A stretch of 46,782 nucleotides of DNA from NCBI GenBank assembly GCA_947627535.1, contig CANQWM010000021.1:1-46782 (forward strand), read 5' to 3'. Every line of letters starts with the position of its first letter. Position 1 is the first letter of the stretch. The DNA comes from an uncultured Acetatifactor sp. Its GTDB lineage: Bacteria; Bacillota; Clostridia; Lachnospirales; Lachnospiraceae. The translations under genes were made by a program, and so were the position numbers. This document shows, one piece after another, positions 1 through 9,473 of the stretch. The notes beneath the pieces were generated by a model. The model was not told the DNA's origin, ran no database searches, and worked only from the letters and a program-made list of their open reading frames with translations.

Positions 1-112
1 CCGAATATATGGGCATTTGTAAGAGCTCTATGTTGGTTTTGCTCCTAAAAAATCTGGCGTTAACTACCAAAGACGGGTGTATAATTTTGCCCGTGCGATC
101 TTCTGAGACGGC

Positions 113-140
113 ATTGTATGGAAAAAAATACAATTTTTTT
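113..140 (+). terminator. Weak AT-rich hairpin with T run
   Basis: A 7-bp stem (ATTGTAT at 113-119 with ATACAAT at 128-134) is followed directly by a run of T. It has terminator form but low GC, so it may act only together with the stronger hairpin just downstream. No upstream gene is visible in the first 112 bases. Confidence 0.4.
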
Positions 141-141
141 A

Positions 142-168
142 AAAAAGCCCTTGCCAAAAGGGCTTTTT
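142..168. terminator. Bidirectional rho-independent terminator upstream of the S10 operon
   Basis: An 11-bp stem (142-152 with 158-168) has a five-base loop, an A run on the left and a T run on the right, so it could terminate transcription from either side. It separates whatever lies upstream of the window from the ribosomal operon. The -35 element of the S10 promoter candidate starts inside this hairpin. Confidence 0.75.
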
Positions 169-179
169 GCATGTATACT
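151..179 (+). promoter_or_regulatory. Candidate sigma-A promoter of the S10 operon
   Basis: TTGCCA at 151-156 and TATACT at 174-179 are separated by exactly 17 bases. The -35 lies in the loop and right arm of the preceding terminator. A start near 186 gives a leader of about 260 bases before rpsJ. A perfect TATAAT at 80-85 lacks a convincing -35 and would fire into the terminator. Confidence 0.65.
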
Positions 180-216
180 AGTCAATGCTGTGGCATGATA
201 GCTGTGAGACGTGAGG

Positions 217-406
217 TTGCTGGTTGCCAGCAATGGCGGTCAGGTTTTCCGTGGAGCGAATGTCAAGTTAGAAAACTGACGACAAGTCACTGTACCAGAT
301 GAATGTCTGCTGAGGGCAGAAACGACGTGTTAAGGGCCTGGATCGATGAAGAGTTGCGTAACGCTTCAGGACACACACGGGAGAGTGTACAGTCACCGCT
401 TGTCGT
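217..406 (+). promoter_or_regulatory. Structured 5' leader of the S10 operon
   Basis: A local hairpin pairs 217-223 with 227-233. A long-range helix then pairs ACGACAAG (279-286) with CTTGTCGT (399-406), continued inward by ACTGTAC (289-295) with GTACAGT (387-393). It encloses smaller hairpins, including one whose right arm is near 370-380. The order is nested, so one fold satisfies all pairs. Ribosomal operons are commonly controlled by a ribosomal protein binding such leaders; in E. coli the S10 leader responds to uL4. Whether this leader does so is inference, and no known family is recognised. Confidence 0.5.
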
Positions 407-446
407 ACTTGAGGATTGAAAGTGCGAAAAGGAGGCGACTTTTTTT

Positions 447-764
447 ATGGCAAATCAAGTAATGAGGATCACACTGAAGGCATATGAGCATCAGCTTGTG
501 GATGCATCCGCAAAGAAGATCATCGAGACTGTTAAGAAGACCGGATCTGAGGTGAGCGGCCCCGTTCCTCTTCCCACAAAGAAAGAGGTGGTGACCATCC
601 TGAGAGCGGTACACAAGTACAAGGACTCCAGAGAGCAGTTCGAGCAGAGGACCCACAAGAGACTCATCGACATCATCACCCCTACCCAGAAGACGGTGGA
701 TGCGCTCCAGAGACTGGAGATGCCTGCGGGCGTGTATATCGACATTAAGATGAAGACAAAATAA
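447..764 (+). CDS. rpsJ: 30S ribosomal protein uS10 (NusE)
   Basis: At 105 residues this has normal family length. It matches the uS10 pattern: a beta strand at the start ([14 protein letters not shown] near residues 6-19), a basic central loop, and the C-terminal [19 protein letters not shown] helix. It sits in the head of the small subunit and, as NusE, also joins NusB in antitermination complexes. A strong AAAAGGAGG site lies 11 bases upstream of the ATG. It is the first gene of the S10 operon and is separated from rplC by an unusually long 144-base structured gap. Confidence 0.97.
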   Translation: MANQVMRITLKAYEHQLVDASAKKIIETVKKTGSEVSGPVPLPTKKEVVTILRAVHKYKDSREQFEQRTHKRLIDIITPTQKTVDALQRLEMPAGVYIDIKMKTK

Positions 765-908
765 TCCGTTAATCCATACCCTCTACTTAGACGTAAGAAC
801 ACGTTTCCGCCGGAGCGGAGACAGGGAGCGACGCTCCCGCGGTTATAATCGCAACGATAACCGCGTGGTCCGCTATGTAGACAGCCGGAAGGCAGAAAGA
901 GAGGAAAA
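765..908 (+). promoter_or_regulatory. Structured rpsJ-rplC intercistronic region
   Basis: Two hairpins lie next to each other. GGGAGC (824-829) pairs with GCTCCC (833-838), and CGCGGTTAT (838-846) pairs perfectly with ATAACCGCG (857-865). They share base 838, so they are adjacent or weakly exclusive. No T run follows, so simple termination is unlikely. RNA processing, pausing or protein binding are possible roles. No gene is seen here. Confidence 0.45.
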
Positions 909-1592
909 ATGAAGAAAGCAATTTTGGCAACCAAAGTCGGAATGACTCAGATCTTCGGCGAGGACGGCACACTGATCCCCGTTACCGTTCTTCAGGCAGG
1001 CCCCTGCGTGGTAACGCAGATCAAGACGCCTGAGAACGACGGATACAGCGCCGTACAGGTCGGCTTCGTTGACAGGAAGGACAGGATCGTCAACAAGGAC
1101 GCAGGCGGCAAAAAGGAAGTGATCCACAGACACGGCACCAACAAGGCCGAGCAGGGTCATTTCAAAAAGGCCGGCGTCAGCTCCAAAAAATATATCAGGG
1201 AGTTCAGGTTTGAGAATGCCGGGGATTACAGCATGGGCGCAGAGATCAAGGCGGATATCTTTGCCGAGGGAGATAAGGTGGATGTGTCTGCCATCTCAAA
1301 AGGTAAAGGATTTCAGGGCGCGATCAAGAGACTGGGCCAGCACAGAGGACCTATGAAGCACGGTTCCAAATTCCACCGTCATCAGGGTTCCAACGGCGCA
1401 TGTTCCTCCCCCAGCCGCGTGTTTAAGGGAAAGGGAATGCCCGGCCACATGGGCTGCGTAAAGGTGACCGTTCAGAATCTCCAGGTTGTGAGAGTTGACG
1501 CGGAGAAAAACCTGCTTCTGGTAAAGGGCGCAGTTCCCGGAGCCAGGAAGGCACTAGTGACCATCAAAGAAACCGTTAAGGCTGAAGCATAA
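909..1592 (+). CDS. rplC: 50S ribosomal protein uL3
   Basis: At 227 residues this begins [16 protein letters not shown], the typical uL3 start, and contains the [17 protein letters not shown] loop near residues 146-157 that reaches toward the peptidyl transferase centre. uL3 is a primary 23S rRNA binder needed early in large-subunit assembly. The start is preceded by GAGAGGAA. It is followed after 26 bases by rplD, the normal S10-operon order. Confidence 0.97.
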   Translation: MKKAILATKVGMTQIFGEDGTLIPVTVLQAGPCVVTQIKTPENDGYSAVQVGFVDRKDRIVNKDAGGKKEVIHRHGTNKAEQGHFKKAGVSSKKYIREFRFENAGDYSMGAEIKADIFAEGDKVDVSAISKGKGFQGAIKRLGQHRGPMKHGSKFHRHQGSNGACSSPSRVFKGKGMPGHMGCVKVTVQNLQVVRVDAEKNLLLVKGAVPGARKALVTIKETVKAEA

Positions 1593-1618
1593 GCGCACGT
1601 GGAAGGAGGACCAACCAG

Positions 1619-2239
1619 ATGGCAAAAGTAGCTGTTTATAATATGGAAGGCAAGGAAGTTGGTACAATAGAGCTGAGCGATGCGGTGTTTGGCGTTGAGG
1701 TAAACGAACACCTGGTGCATATGGCTGTTGTACAGCAGCTTGCAAATAATCGTCAGGGTACGCAGAAAGCAAAGACCCGCGCCGAGGTATCCGGCGGCGG
1801 AAGAAAGCCCTGGAGACAGAAAGGGACCGGTCACGCGAGACAGGGCTCTACCAGAGCTCCCCAGTGGACCGGCGGCGGAATGGTATTTGCTCCCGTTCCC
1901 AGAGACTATTCCTTTAAAATGAATAAAAAGGAAAAGAGGGCGGCGCTGAAGTCCGCGCTCACGGACAAGGTTCAAAACAGCAATCTGATCGTATTAGACG
2001 AGCTGAAATTTGACGAGATCAAGACCAAAAATTTTGTCCGGGTGATGGATAACCTGAAGGTGCAGAAGGGCCTTGTAGTGATCGAGGAAAATGATGTAAA
2101 CGTTGTAATGTCCGCAAGAAATGTGGAGGGTGTAGACACCGCTCTGGTGAACACCATCAACGTGTACGATATCATGAAGGCTAAGAAGCTGGTGCTGACG
2201 AAGGCCGCAGTGGCAAAGATCGAGGAGGTGTACGCATAA
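1619..2239 (+). CDS. rplD: 50S ribosomal protein uL4
   Basis: At 206 residues the protein has the uL4 globular fold and the long basic loop near residues 45-95 ([19 protein letters not shown]) that lines the nascent peptide exit tunnel. In E. coli uL4 also represses its own S10 operon through the mRNA leader and by transcription attenuation. The folded leader upstream of rpsJ makes a similar loop possible here, but this is inference. Its TAA overlaps the rplW ATG by one base (TAATG), indicating translational coupling. Confidence 0.96.
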   Translation: MAKVAVYNMEGKEVGTIELSDAVFGVEVNEHLVHMAVVQQLANNRQGTQKAKTRAEVSGGGRKPWRQKGTGHARQGSTRAPQWTGGGMVFAPVPRDYSFKMNKKEKRAALKSALTDKVQNSNLIVLDELKFDEIKTKNFVRVMDNLKVQKGLVVIEENDVNVVMSARNVEGVDTALVNTINVYDIMKAKKLVLTKAAVAKIEEVYA

Positions 2240-2550
2240 TGGCTGATCTTAAATATTACGATGTAATTCTCAGACCGGTTATCACCGAGAAGAGCATGGC
2301 CGGCATGGGCGAGAAAAAATATACGTTCCTGGTACACCCGGATGCCAACAAGGTCCAGATCAGGGAAGCCGTGGAGAAGATGTTCGACGGCGTCAAGGTC
2401 AAGAGGGTGAACACCATGAACTGCAAGGGCAGGAACAAGAGGCGCAACACCCGCCAGGGCGTGGTGGCAGGCAAAACGGCAAAGACCAAGAAGGCCACCG
2501 TACAGCTCACCCAGGACAGCAAGGACATCGAGATCTTCGCGGGTCTGTGA
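2239..2550 (+). CDS. rplW: 50S ribosomal protein uL23
   Basis: At 103 residues this matches uL23, with a conserved start ([14 protein letters not shown]) and the C-terminal basic loop. uL23 lies at the tunnel exit and is the docking site for trigger factor and signal recognition particle. Translation is coupled to rplD through a one-base overlap. The 67-base gap to rplB contains a GC-rich hairpin near 2568-2586. Confidence 0.96.
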   Translation: MADLKYYDVILRPVITEKSMAGMGEKKYTFLVHPDANKVQIREAVEKMFDGVKVKRVNTMNCKGRNKRRNTRQGVVAGKTAKTKKATVQLTQDSKDIEIFAGL

Positions 2551-2617
2551 TGTGCCGGATTTAGGTATGCGGCGCGGAACGCGCTGCGCAAAAAGTCAAT
2601 GAAAAGGAGATAAGACA

Positions 2618-3460
2618 ATGGGAATCAAGACATATAATCCCTATACACCTTCCAGAAGAAACATGACCGGCTCTGATTTTTCCGAGATCACAAAGACGAC
2701 TCCGGAGAAAAGCCTCTGCACTTCTCTGAAAAAGAATGCCGGACGCAACAATCAGGGTAAAATCACCGTCAGGCATCAGGGCGGCGGAAACAGAAGAAAG
2801 TACAGGATCATTGATTTCAAGAGATATAAGGACGGCATTCCCGCAACCGTGATCGGAATCGAATATGATCCCAACAGGACGGCAAACATTGCGCTGATCT
2901 GCTATGAGGACGGCGAAAAGGCATACATCATCGCGCCCGAGGGACTGACCGACGGCATGAAGGTGATGAACGGCCCTGCGGCGGAGGTCAGAGTAGGCAA
3001 CTGCCTTCCTTTATCGGAAATCCCCGTTGGTACTCAGGTACACAATATAGAGCTGTATCCCGGAAAGGGCGGACAGCTGGTTCGTTCCGCCGGAAACAGC
3101 GCGCAGCTGATGGCAAAGGAAGGCAAGTACGCAACCCTGCGTCTCCCTTCCGGAGAGATGAGAATGGTTCCCCTCGTATGCCGCGCGACCGTCGGTATTG
3201 TCGGCAATGTGGAACACAGCCTTGTAAAGATCGGTAAGGCGGGCCGCAAGCGCCATATGGGAATTCGTCCTACGGTGCGCGGTTCCGTGATGAACCCCAA
3301 TGACCACCCGCACGGCGGCGGCGAAGGCAAGACCGGTATCGGACGTCCCGGTCCCAGCACTCCTTGGGGCAAGCCTGCACTGGGACTTAAGACCCGCAAG
3401 GCGAAGAAGGCTTCCAACAAGCTGATTGTAAGAAGACGCGACGGCAGAGCGATCAAGTAA
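2618..3460 (+). CDS. rplB: 50S ribosomal protein uL2
   Basis: At 280 residues this has the family's usual length. The C-terminal region carries the invariant [13 protein letters not shown] segment (about residues 226-238) that contacts the peptidyl transferase centre, followed by the basic tail [15 protein letters not shown]. uL2 bridges the subunits and binds 23S rRNA domain IV. AAAAGGAG precedes the start, and rpsS follows after 16 bases. Confidence 0.97.
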   Translation: MGIKTYNPYTPSRRNMTGSDFSEITKTTPEKSLCTSLKKNAGRNNQGKITVRHQGGGNRRKYRIIDFKRYKDGIPATVIGIEYDPNRTANIALICYEDGEKAYIIAPEGLTDGMKVMNGPAAEVRVGNCLPLSEIPVGTQVHNIELYPGKGGQLVRSAGNSAQLMAKEGKYATLRLPSGEMRMVPLVCRATVGIVGNVEHSLVKIGKAGRKRHMGIRPTVRGSVMNPNDHPHGGGEGKTGIGRPGPSTPWGKPALGLKTRKAKKASNKLIVRRRDGRAIK

Positions 3461-3476
3461 TTGAGGAGGAAAGAAA

Positions 3477-3758
3477 ATGGCTAGATCACTGAAAAAAGGA
3501 CCTTTTGCAGACGAAAGCCTGTTAAAGAAAGTAGACGCATTAAATGCATCAGGACAAAAGCAGGTCATCAAGACCTGGTCCCGCCGTTCTACAATTTTCC
3601 CTTCCTTTGTGGGACACACGATTGCAGTTCACGACGGCAGAAAGCATGTTCCTGTATATGTAACCGAAGATATGGTAGGCCATAAGCTGGGTGAGTTTGT
3701 CGCCACCAGGACTTATAGAGGACACGGCAAGGACGAGAAAAAGTCCAAGGTAAGGTAA
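3477..3758 (+). CDS. rpsS: 30S ribosomal protein uS19
   Basis: This 93-residue protein starts [15 protein letters not shown] and contains the conserved [21 protein letters not shown] segment in two parts near residues 41-61. uS19 lies in the head of the 30S subunit, close to uS13 and the A-site finger. GAGGAAAG lies upstream of the ATG. A strong intercistronic hairpin follows before rplV. Confidence 0.97.
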   Translation: MARSLKKGPFADESLLKKVDALNASGQKQVIKTWSRRSTIFPSFVGHTIAVHDGRKHVPVYVTEDMVGHKLGEFVATRTYRGHGKDEKKSKVR

Positions 3759-3778
3759 CGCGATTGGAAGGCGAATCG

Positions 3779-3803
3779 CCGGGAGGGCCAAAAGCCCTGC
3801 CGG
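3779..3803 (+). other. Hairpin in the rpsS-rplV gap
   Basis: CCGG (3779-3782) and AGGGC (3784-3788) pair with GCCCT (3794-3798) and CCGG (3800-3803) around a five-base CAAAA loop, with one G-G mismatch. No T run follows. It may stabilise or pause the operon mRNA. Confidence 0.45.
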
Positions 3804-3830
3804 AGTTTGAAAGAAGGAGGACATTTTTCT

Positions 3831-4220
3831 ATGGCTAAGGGACATAGATCTAAAATTAAGAGAGAGAGAAACAAGCTCCAGAGAGAGACGAGACCTTCGG
3901 CAAAGCTTTCTTACGCCCGGGTGTCCGTTCAGAAGGCCTGCTTTGTTCTGGATGCGATCAGAGGGAAGGACGTGCAGACCGCTCTGGGAATTCTGGAATA
4001 CAATCCCAGGTATGCTTCCGGTCTTATCAAAAAGCTTCTCGAGTCCGCGATTGCAAACGCGGAGGTCAAGGGCATGAACAGAGAGAATTTGTATGTGGCG
4101 GAGTGCTACGCGAACAAGGGGCCTACCATGAAGCGGTTCCAGCCCAGGGCACGGGGCAGCGCGTACAGGATCGAAAAGAGAATGAGCCACATTACCGTTG
4201 TGCTTGATGAGAAGAAGTAA
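3831..4220 (+). CDS. rplV: 50S ribosomal protein uL22
   Basis: The protein is 129 residues from the ATG at 3831, which follows AAGAAGGAGG. An upstream in-frame ATG at 3807 lacks its own site and adds non-family residues. The C-terminal half holds the long beta hairpin (MKRFQPRARGSAYRIEKR) that, with uL4, forms the exit-tunnel constriction where macrolides act. A basic N-terminal extension, about 17 residues (AKGHRSKIKRERNKLQR), precedes the core. Confidence 0.95.
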   Translation: MAKGHRSKIKRERNKLQRETRPSAKLSYARVSVQKACFVLDAIRGKDVQTALGILEYNPRYASGLIKKLLESAIANAEVKGMNRENLYVAECYANKGPTMKRFQPRARGSAYRIEKRMSHITVVLDEKK

Positions 4221-4241
4221 GGAAAGGAGCAAAACAATACA

Positions 4242-4901
4242 ATGGGACAGAAAGTTAATCCTCATGGCTTAAGAGTCGGAATTATTAAAGATTGGGATTC
4301 CAAGTGGTATGCTGAAAGCGAGTTTTCGGATTATCTTGTCGAGGACTACAATATCAGAAAATTCCTGAAAAAGAAATTATTTAATGCCGGCATCTCCAAG
4401 ATTGAGATTGAGAGAGCGTCCGACAGGGTGAGAGTGATCGTCCATACCGCAAAGCCCGGTCTGATCATCGGCAAGGGCGGCGCGGATATCGAGGTGACGA
4501 AGAACGAACTTTCCAAGATGACGGATAAAAAGGTTTCCATCGACATCAAGGAGATCAAGAGACCCGACAGAGACGCACAGCTTGTGGCAGAGAACATCGC
4601 TCAGCAGCTGGAGAACCGTATCTCGTTCCGACGCGCCATGAAATCCTGCATGGGCAGGACCATGAAGGCGGGCGCCCTGGGAATCAAGGCTGCATGTGCC
4701 GGCCGTCTCGGCGGAGCCGATATCGCCCGGACCGAGTTTTACAGCGAGGGAACCATTCCCCTGCAGACTCTGAGAGCAGATATCGATTACGGTTTTGCGG
4801 AGGCTGACACCACCTACGGTAAGATCGGAGTCAAGGTTTGGATCTACAAGGGCGAGATCCTTCCTGTAAAAGGAAATCAGACGGAAGGGAGCGATAAATA
4901 A
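4242..4901 (+). CDS. rpsC: 30S ribosomal protein uS3
   Basis: The 219-residue protein begins [13 protein letters not shown] and carries a type II KH domain with the GLIIGKGG loop at residues 73-80. uS3 binds the 30S head and lines the mRNA entry tunnel, contributing to helicase activity. It is followed by rplP after two bases, so the pair is probably coupled. Confidence 0.97.
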   Translation: MGQKVNPHGLRVGIIKDWDSKWYAESEFSDYLVEDYNIRKFLKKKLFNAGISKIEIERASDRVRVIVHTAKPGLIIGKGGADIEVTKNELSKMTDKKVSIDIKEIKRPDRDAQLVAENIAQQLENRISFRRAMKSCMGRTMKAGALGIKAACAGRLGGADIARTEFYSEGTIPLQTLRADIDYGFAEADTTYGKIGVKVWIYKGEILPVKGNQTEGSDK

Positions 4902-4903
4902 TT

Positions 4904-5335
4904 ATGTTAATGCCGAAAAGAGTAAAGCGTCGTAAACAGTTCCGCGGCACCATGGCAGGTAAGGCAGCGAGAGGAAACAAACTCTCCTACGGTGAATTTG
5001 GTCTGGTGGCTTTAGAGCCCTGCTGGATAAAATCAAACCAGATCGAGGCGGCACGTATCGCCCTCACCCGTTACACAAAGCGAAGCGGTCAGGTGTGGAT
5101 CAAGATCTTCCCTGACAAGCCGGTTACGGCAAAGCCTGCTGAGACCCGTATGGGTTCCGGAAAAGGAACACTGGAGTACTGGGTCGCAGTCGTAAAGCCC
5201 GGACGTGTCATGTTTGAGATTGCCGGCGTTCCCGAGGACCAGGCAAAGGAGGCGCTGCGCCTTGCAATGCATAAGCTTCCCTGCAAGTGCAAAGTCGTCT
5301 CTAAGGCAGATTTGGAAGGCGGTGTAGAAGAATGA
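4904..5335 (+). CDS. rplP: 50S ribosomal protein uL16
   Basis: The 143-residue protein starts [15 protein letters not shown] and contains [18 protein letters not shown], the conserved loop near the A-site tRNA. The ATG at 4904 is 12 bases after GGAAGGGAG; a second ATG at 4910 is too far from this site. The stop overlaps the rpmC start (ATGA), which is the normal uL16-uL29 coupling. Confidence 0.96.
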   Translation: MLMPKRVKRRKQFRGTMAGKAARGNKLSYGEFGLVALEPCWIKSNQIEAARIALTRYTKRSGQVWIKIFPDKPVTAKPAETRMGSGKGTLEYWVAVVKPGRVMFEIAGVPEDQAKEALRLAMHKLPCKCKVVSKADLEGGVEE

Positions 5336-5535
5336 AATCGAATAATTTTGTAGAAGAATTAAAGAGCAAGTCCGTTGAAGAGCTGAATCAGGAACTTGTT
5401 TCCGCTAAGAAAGAACTTTTCAATCTGAGATTCCAGAACGCAACCAATCAGCTGACGAATACTGCAAGAATCAAGGATGTCAGAAGGAACATTGCACGTA
5501 TCCAGACAGTTATCACTGAGAAGGCCAGGGCTTAA
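5332..5535 (+). CDS. rpmC: 50S ribosomal protein uL29
   Basis: This 67-residue protein is mostly helical, with the conserved core [18 protein letters not shown] near residues 31-48. uL29 sits at the exit tunnel next to uL23. It overlaps rplP by four bases, so translation is probably coupled. Confidence 0.95.
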   Translation: MKSNNFVEELKSKSVEELNQELVSAKKELFNLRFQNATNQLTNTARIKDVRRNIARIQTVITEKARA

Positions 5536-5562
5536 GTCCGGAGCGCAGAAAGGAGAGCAATC

Positions 5563-5817
5563 GTGGAAAGAAATTTGAGAAAAGTTCGTACCGGTAAGGT
5601 TACAAGCAATAAGATGGATAAGACGATCGTTGTTGCTATCGAGGAGCATGTAAAGCACCCTTTGTATGGAAAGGTTGTGAAGAGAACCTACAAGCTGAAG
5701 GCTCATGACGAGAACAACGAGTGCAATATTGGCGACACCGTCAGAGTGATGGAAACCAGGCCCCTGTCAAAGGAGAAGAGATGGAGACTGGTCGAGATCG
5801 TAGAAAAGGTTAAGTAA
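5563..5817 (+). CDS. rpsQ: 30S ribosomal protein uS17
   Basis: The 84-residue OB-fold protein binds 16S rRNA helices 7 and 11. The conserved [15 protein letters not shown] and [19 protein letters not shown] segments are clear. It starts with GTG, preceded by AAAGGAGAG. It is the last gene of the S10 half; the spc half begins 39 bases later without a visible terminator. Confidence 0.96.
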   Translation: MERNLRKVRTGKVTSNKMDKTIVVAIEEHVKHPLYGKVVKRTYKLKAHDENNECNIGDTVRVMETRPLSKEKRWRLVEIVEKVK

Positions 5818-5856
5818 AGTCCATATTTGGCCGTTTTACGGCAAAGGAGGAAAATC

Positions 5857-6225
5857 ATGGTTCAGCAGGAGACAAGACTTAAGGTTGCTGATAACACCGG
5901 CGCAAAGGAGCTTCTCTGCATCCGGGTTATGGGCGGCTCCACCAGAAGATATGCACAGATCGGCGATATCATTGTCGCTTCCGTTAAAGACGCAACGCCT
6001 GGCGGCGTTGTAAAGAAGGGCGATGTCGTCAAGGCGGTCGTAGTCCGTTCCGTAAAGGGCGCGCGCCGTAAGGATGGTTCCTATATCAAGTTTGACGAGA
6101 ATGCGGCGGTTATCATCAAGGAAGACAAGACACCCAGAGGAACCCGTATTTTCGGGCCGGTAGCGAGAGAGATCCGTGACAAGCAGTTCATGAAGATCGC
6201 CTCTCTGGCTCCCGAAGTATTATAA
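5857..6225 (+). CDS. rplN: 50S ribosomal protein uL14
   Basis: At 122 residues from the ATG at 5857, which is preceded by AAAGGAGGAAAA, this is full length. It begins [18 protein letters not shown], diagnostic for uL14, and ends [10 protein letters not shown]. uL14 forms intersubunit bridges and is the docking site of ribosome silencing factor RsfS. An in-frame ATG at 5827 adds ten unrelated residues and is not favoured. Confidence 0.96.
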   Translation: MVQQETRLKVADNTGAKELLCIRVMGGSTRRYAQIGDIIVASVKDATPGGVVKKGDVVKAVVVRSVKGARRKDGSYIKFDENAAVIIKEDKTPRGTRIFGPVAREIRDKQFMKIASLAPEVL

Positions 6226-6236
6226 GGAGGTGCCGT

Positions 6237-6548
6237 ATGTCAGCATTAAAGATTAAAAAGGGCGATACCGTTAAAGTGATCGCCGGCAGAGATAACAATG
6301 CGGAGGGAAAGGTCCTTTCCGTAGACGTAAAGAAGGGGAAAATTCTGGTCGAGGGAGTGAATATGGTCACGAAGCACGCAAAGCCCTCTCAGGCAAATCC
6401 CAACGGCGGAATTATCCAGAAGGAAGCTCCTATTGACATTTCCAATGTGATGCTTGTCTATAAGGGCAAGGCGACAAGAGTCGGCTTCAAGATGGACGGC
6501 GACCGGAAGGTCCGCTATGCCAAGGCGACCGGCGAAATCATTGACTGA
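6237..6548 (+). CDS. rplX: 50S ribosomal protein uL24
   Basis: This 103-residue KOW-domain protein has the motif [14 protein letters not shown] near residues 7-20 and the following loop that contacts 23S rRNA domain I. uL24 initiates large-subunit assembly. TAAGGAGGTGCC gives a strong ribosome binding site immediately after the rplN stop. Confidence 0.96.
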   Translation: MSALKIKKGDTVKVIAGRDNNAEGKVLSVDVKKGKILVEGVNMVTKHAKPSQANPNGGIIQKEAPIDISNVMLVYKGKATRVGFKMDGDRKVRYAKATGEIID

Positions 6549-6571
6549 TCAATAGGAAGGAGGAACGAAAA

Positions 6572-7114
6572 GTGGCAAGATTAAAAGACTTATACTACGA
6601 CGAGATCGTAGAGGCTATGACCAAAAAGTTTGGATATAAGAACGTGATGGAAGTTCCGAAGCTTGAAAAGATCGTAGTCAATATGGGCGTCGGTGAGGCG
6701 AAGGACAACGCAAAGGTCCTTGAGAACGCCGTGGCTGACATGGAAGCCATCACCGGACAGAAGGCGGTGCTTACCAAGGCAAAGAAATCCATAGCAAACT
6801 TTAAGATCCGTGAAGGTATGAACATCGGCTGTAAGACGACGCTGCGCGGCGATAAGATGTATGAGTTCCTGGACCGTCTGGTGAATCTGGCGCTGCCCCG
6901 TGTGCGTGACTTCAGAGGCGTTAATCCCAACGCATTTGACGGCAGGGGAAATTATGCGCTTGGAATCAAAGAGCAGTTCATTTTCCCTGAGATTTCCTAT
7001 GACAAGATCGATAAGACCAGAGGCATGGATATCATCTTTGTGACCACTGCAAAGACCGACGAAGAGGCGCGCGAGCTGTTGACCCTGTTCAACATGCCGT
7101 TCGCAAAACAGTAA
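6572..7114 (+). CDS. rplE: 50S ribosomal protein uL5
   Basis: The 180-residue protein binds 5S rRNA and contacts the P-site tRNA from the central protuberance. Conserved segments include [14 protein letters not shown] and [20 protein letters not shown]. Translation starts with GTG after AGGAAGGAGGA. Standard position between rplX and rpsN. Confidence 0.97.
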   Translation: MARLKDLYYDEIVEAMTKKFGYKNVMEVPKLEKIVVNMGVGEAKDNAKVLENAVADMEAITGQKAVLTKAKKSIANFKIREGMNIGCKTTLRGDKMYEFLDRLVNLALPRVRDFRGVNPNAFDGRGNYALGIKEQFIFPEISYDKIDKTRGMDIIFVTTAKTDEEARELLTLFNMPFAKQ

Positions 7115-7128
7115 GGAGGTAAATTCTT

Positions 7129-7314
7129 ATGGCTAAGACATCGATGAAAGTAAAGCAGCAGCGCAAGCCCAAATTCTCCACCCAGGCTTACACCCGCTGT
7201 AAAATTTGCGGCCGTCCCCACGCCTGCCTGAAAAAGTACGGAATCTGCAGAGTCTGCTTCCGTGAGCTGGCTTACAAGGGCGAGATTCCCGGCATCAGGA
7301 AAGCAAGCTGGTAG
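7129..7314 (+). CDS. rpsN: 30S ribosomal protein uS14, zinc-binding type (S14Z)
   Basis: The 61-residue form is the short zinc-containing uS14. CKIC and CRVC are the two zinc-binding pairs (about residues 24-27 and 40-43). It completes the 30S head near uS3 and uS10. Many Firmicutes also keep a longer zinc-free paralogue used in zinc shortage; none is seen in this window. It is spaced 14 bases from rplE with a strong AAGGAGG. Confidence 0.96.
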   Translation: MAKTSMKVKQQRKPKFSTQAYTRCKICGRPHACLKKYGICRVCFRELAYKGEIPGIRKASW

Positions 7315-7331
7315 GAAGGAGGAAGAAGACA

Positions 7332-7733
7332 ATGACAATGAGCGATCCTATTGCAGATATGCTTACAAGAATCCGTAATGCGAACACTGCAAAACATGAT
7401 ACAGTTGACGTGCCTGCTTCCAGAATGAAACTTGCGATCGCGCAGATTCTTCTGGACGAAGGGTATATTGCAAAGTATGACGTGATCGAGGACGGCGGAT
7501 TTAAAACCATCCACATCACGCTGAAATACGGCGCGGATAAATCCGAGAAGATCATTTCCGGTCTGAAGAGAATCTCCAAGCCCGGCCGGCGTATGTATGT
7601 GAGCAAGGAAGAGCTGCCCAGAGTTCTCGGCGGCCTGGGTATTGCCATCATCTCCACCAATCAGGGAGTCATCACCGACAAGAAGGCGAGAGAGCTTCAG
7701 GTAGGCGGCGAAGTGCTGGCATTTGTATGGTGA
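7332..7733 (+). CDS. rpsH: 30S ribosomal protein uS8
   Basis: The 133-residue protein starts [18 protein letters not shown] and ends in the conserved [22 protein letters not shown] region. uS8 is a primary 16S rRNA binder of the central domain; in E. coli it also represses the spc operon. The first ATG at 7332 is eight bases from AGGAGGA and is preferred to the ATG at 7338. Confidence 0.97.
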   Translation: MTMSDPIADMLTRIRNANTAKHDTVDVPASRMKLAIAQILLDEGYIAKYDVIEDGGFKTIHITLKYGADKSEKIISGLKRISKPGRRMYVSKEELPRVLGGLGIAIISTNQGVITDKKARELQVGGEVLAFVW

Positions 7734-7780
7734 GTCAAAGATCAGGCAACAGTAAATTTTAATCGATAGGAGGTACGGGC

Positions 7781-8323
7781 ATGTCACGGATAGGTAGAAT
7801 GCCAATCGCGATCCCCGCGGGTGTAACCGTGGAGGTTGCAGAAAATAACAAAGTGACTGTAAAAGGTCCCAAGGGCACACTGGAGAGAGTGCTCCCCGCT
7901 GAAATGGAAATCAAAGTGGAAGGCGCACAGGTTCAGGTGAACAGACCCAACGATCTGAAGAAGATGAAGTCCCTGCACGGTCTGACCAGAACCCTTGTGA
8001 ACAATATGGTGACAGGCGTTACCCAGGGCTTTGAGAAAAGGCTGGAGGTAAACGGTGTCGGTTACAGGGCGGCCAAGTCAGGGAAGAAGCTGACCCTGAA
8101 CCTTGGATACTCCCATCCCGTTGAGATGGAGGATCCCGAAGGAATCGAAACGGTGGTAGACGGACAGAACTTGATCATTGTCAAGGGCATCGACAAGGAA
8201 AAGGTGGGCCAGTTCGCGGCTGATATCAGAGACAAGAGAAGACCTGAGCCTTACAAGGGCAAGGGAATCAAGTATGTCGATGAGACGATCAGAAGGAAAG
8301 TCGGCAAGACCGGTAAGAAATAA
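7781..8323 (+). CDS. rplF: 50S ribosomal protein uL6
   Basis: The 180-residue protein consists of two tandem uL6 domains, starting [15 protein letters not shown] and carrying the signature [14 protein letters not shown] near the C terminus. uL6 supports the sarcin-ricin loop and the factor-binding site. It is preceded by ATAGGAGGTACGGGC. Confidence 0.97.
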   Translation: MSRIGRMPIAIPAGVTVEVAENNKVTVKGPKGTLERVLPAEMEIKVEGAQVQVNRPNDLKKMKSLHGLTRTLVNNMVTGVTQGFEKRLEVNGVGYRAAKSGKKLTLNLGYSHPVEMEDPEGIETVVDGQNLIIVKGIDKEKVGQFAADIRDKRRPEPYKGKGIKYVDETIRRKVGKTGKK

Positions 8324-8343
8324 CAGATAAGGAGAGTATGAAG

Positions 8344-8712
8344 ATGGTTAACAAGGTATCAAGAAAAGATGTTCGTGCGAAAAAGCACATGAGAATTCGT
8401 AACCGCTTCAGCGGCACCGCCGAAAGACCCCGTCTGGCTGTGTTCCGGAGCAATAATCATATGTATGCTCAAATTATCGATGATACTGTTGGGAATACAT
8501 TAGTATCCGCTTCCACCCTTGAGAAGGAGATTAAGGCAGAACTGGAAAAGACCAATAACGTTGAAGCTGCCGCATATCTTGGAACCGTGATCGGAAAGAG
8601 AGCTGTGGAAAAGGGAATCAAGGAAGTGGTCTTTGACAGAGGCGGCTTTATATATCAGGGTAAGATCGCAGCGTTAGCTGACGCGGCCAGAGAAGCTGGC
8701 TTGGAATTCTAG
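8344..8712 (+). CDS. rplR: 50S ribosomal protein uL18
   Basis: The protein is 122 residues from the ATG at 8344. That start is nine bases from the GGAG site; the ATG at 8338 is only three bases from it and is less likely. Core segments [20 protein letters not shown] and [14 protein letters not shown] are typical. uL18 binds 5S rRNA together with uL5. Confidence 0.95.
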   Translation: MVNKVSRKDVRAKKHMRIRNRFSGTAERPRLAVFRSNNHMYAQIIDDTVGNTLVSASTLEKEIKAELEKTNNVEAAAYLGTVIGKRAVEKGIKEVVFDRGGFIYQGKIAALADAAREAGLEF

Positions 8713-8732
8713 GAAAGGAAGAGGAACACACC

Positions 8733-9242
8733 ATGAAACACACGATCATAGATGCAAGCCAGTTCGAACTGAATGACAAGGTCGTCACCATCAAGCGTGT
8801 TACCAAGACCGTAAAAGGTGGACGCAATATGCGCTTTACCGCTCTGGTAGTGGTAGGCGACGGAAACGGCCATGTGGGCGCAGGACTGGGTAAGGCGGTA
8901 GAAATTCCCGAGGCAATCCGCAAGGGAAAGGAAGATGCGATGAAGCATTTGATTGAGGTCCCTATGGATGAGAACAGCTCCATTACCCATGATTTCATCG
9001 GCAAGTACGGTTCCGCAAACGTGCTGTTAAAGAAAGCTCCCGAAGGAACCGGCGTGATCGCGGGCGGTCCCGTCCGTGTTGTCTGTGAGCTTGCGGGCAT
9101 TAAGAATATCCGTACCAAGTCTCTCGGCTCCAACAATAAGCAGAATGTCGTTCTGGCGGCGATCACGGGCTTGAACCAGCTGAAGGCTCCCGAAGAGGTT
9201 GCCAAGAGCCGCGGCAAGTCTGTGGAAGAAATTTTGGCTTAA
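8733..9242 (+). CDS. rpsE: 30S ribosomal protein uS5
   Basis: The 169-residue protein has the N-terminal double-stranded RNA-binding-like domain with [21 protein letters not shown] and the C-terminal domain with [13 protein letters not shown]. uS5 lines the mRNA channel and affects decoding accuracy. Standard spacing and ribosome binding site. Confidence 0.97.
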   Translation: MKHTIIDASQFELNDKVVTIKRVTKTVKGGRNMRFTALVVVGDGNGHVGAGLGKAVEIPEAIRKGKEDAMKHLIEVPMDENSSITHDFIGKYGSANVLLKKAPEGTGVIAGGPVRVVCELAGIKNIRTKSLGSNNKQNVVLAAITGLNQLKAPEEVAKSRGKSVEEILA

Positions 9243-9269
9243 GGCACTTTGGAAAGGAGAGCGAGAGCA

Positions 9270-9455
9270 ATGGCAGATAAGAAGTTAAAAGTCACACTGG
9301 TAAAGTCCACCATCGGCGCCGTGCCGAAAAACAGGGCAATCGTTGCGTCCATGGGACTGCGCAAGATCGGCAGATCCGTTGTGCTTCCCGACAATGACGC
9401 CACGAGGGGACAGATCCGCCAGGTGGGATATTTATTGAAGGTTGAAGAAATATAA
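9270..9455 (+). CDS. rpmD: 50S ribosomal protein uL30
   Basis: The protein is 61 residues from the ATG at 9270, preceded by GGAAAGGAGAG. The core VTLVKSTIGAVPKNRAIV is diagnostic. An in-frame upstream ATG at 9249 adds seven non-family residues and precedes the ribosome binding site, so it is rejected. Confidence 0.95.
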   Translation: MADKKLKVTLVKSTIGAVPKNRAIVASMGLRKIGRSVVLPDNDATRGQIRQVGYLLKVEEI

Positions 9456-9473
9456 GGAACGGAGGTGTTAGAG

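Noticed and set aside
78..85. TATAAT as a second S10 promoter
   Set aside because: The -10 is perfect but no -35 lies at 16-18 bases, and transcripts would meet two terminators at once.
9..302. Open frame of 97 codons at the window start
   Set aside because: It runs through two terminator hairpins and the S10 promoter and leader, has no ribosome binding site and no family resemblance.
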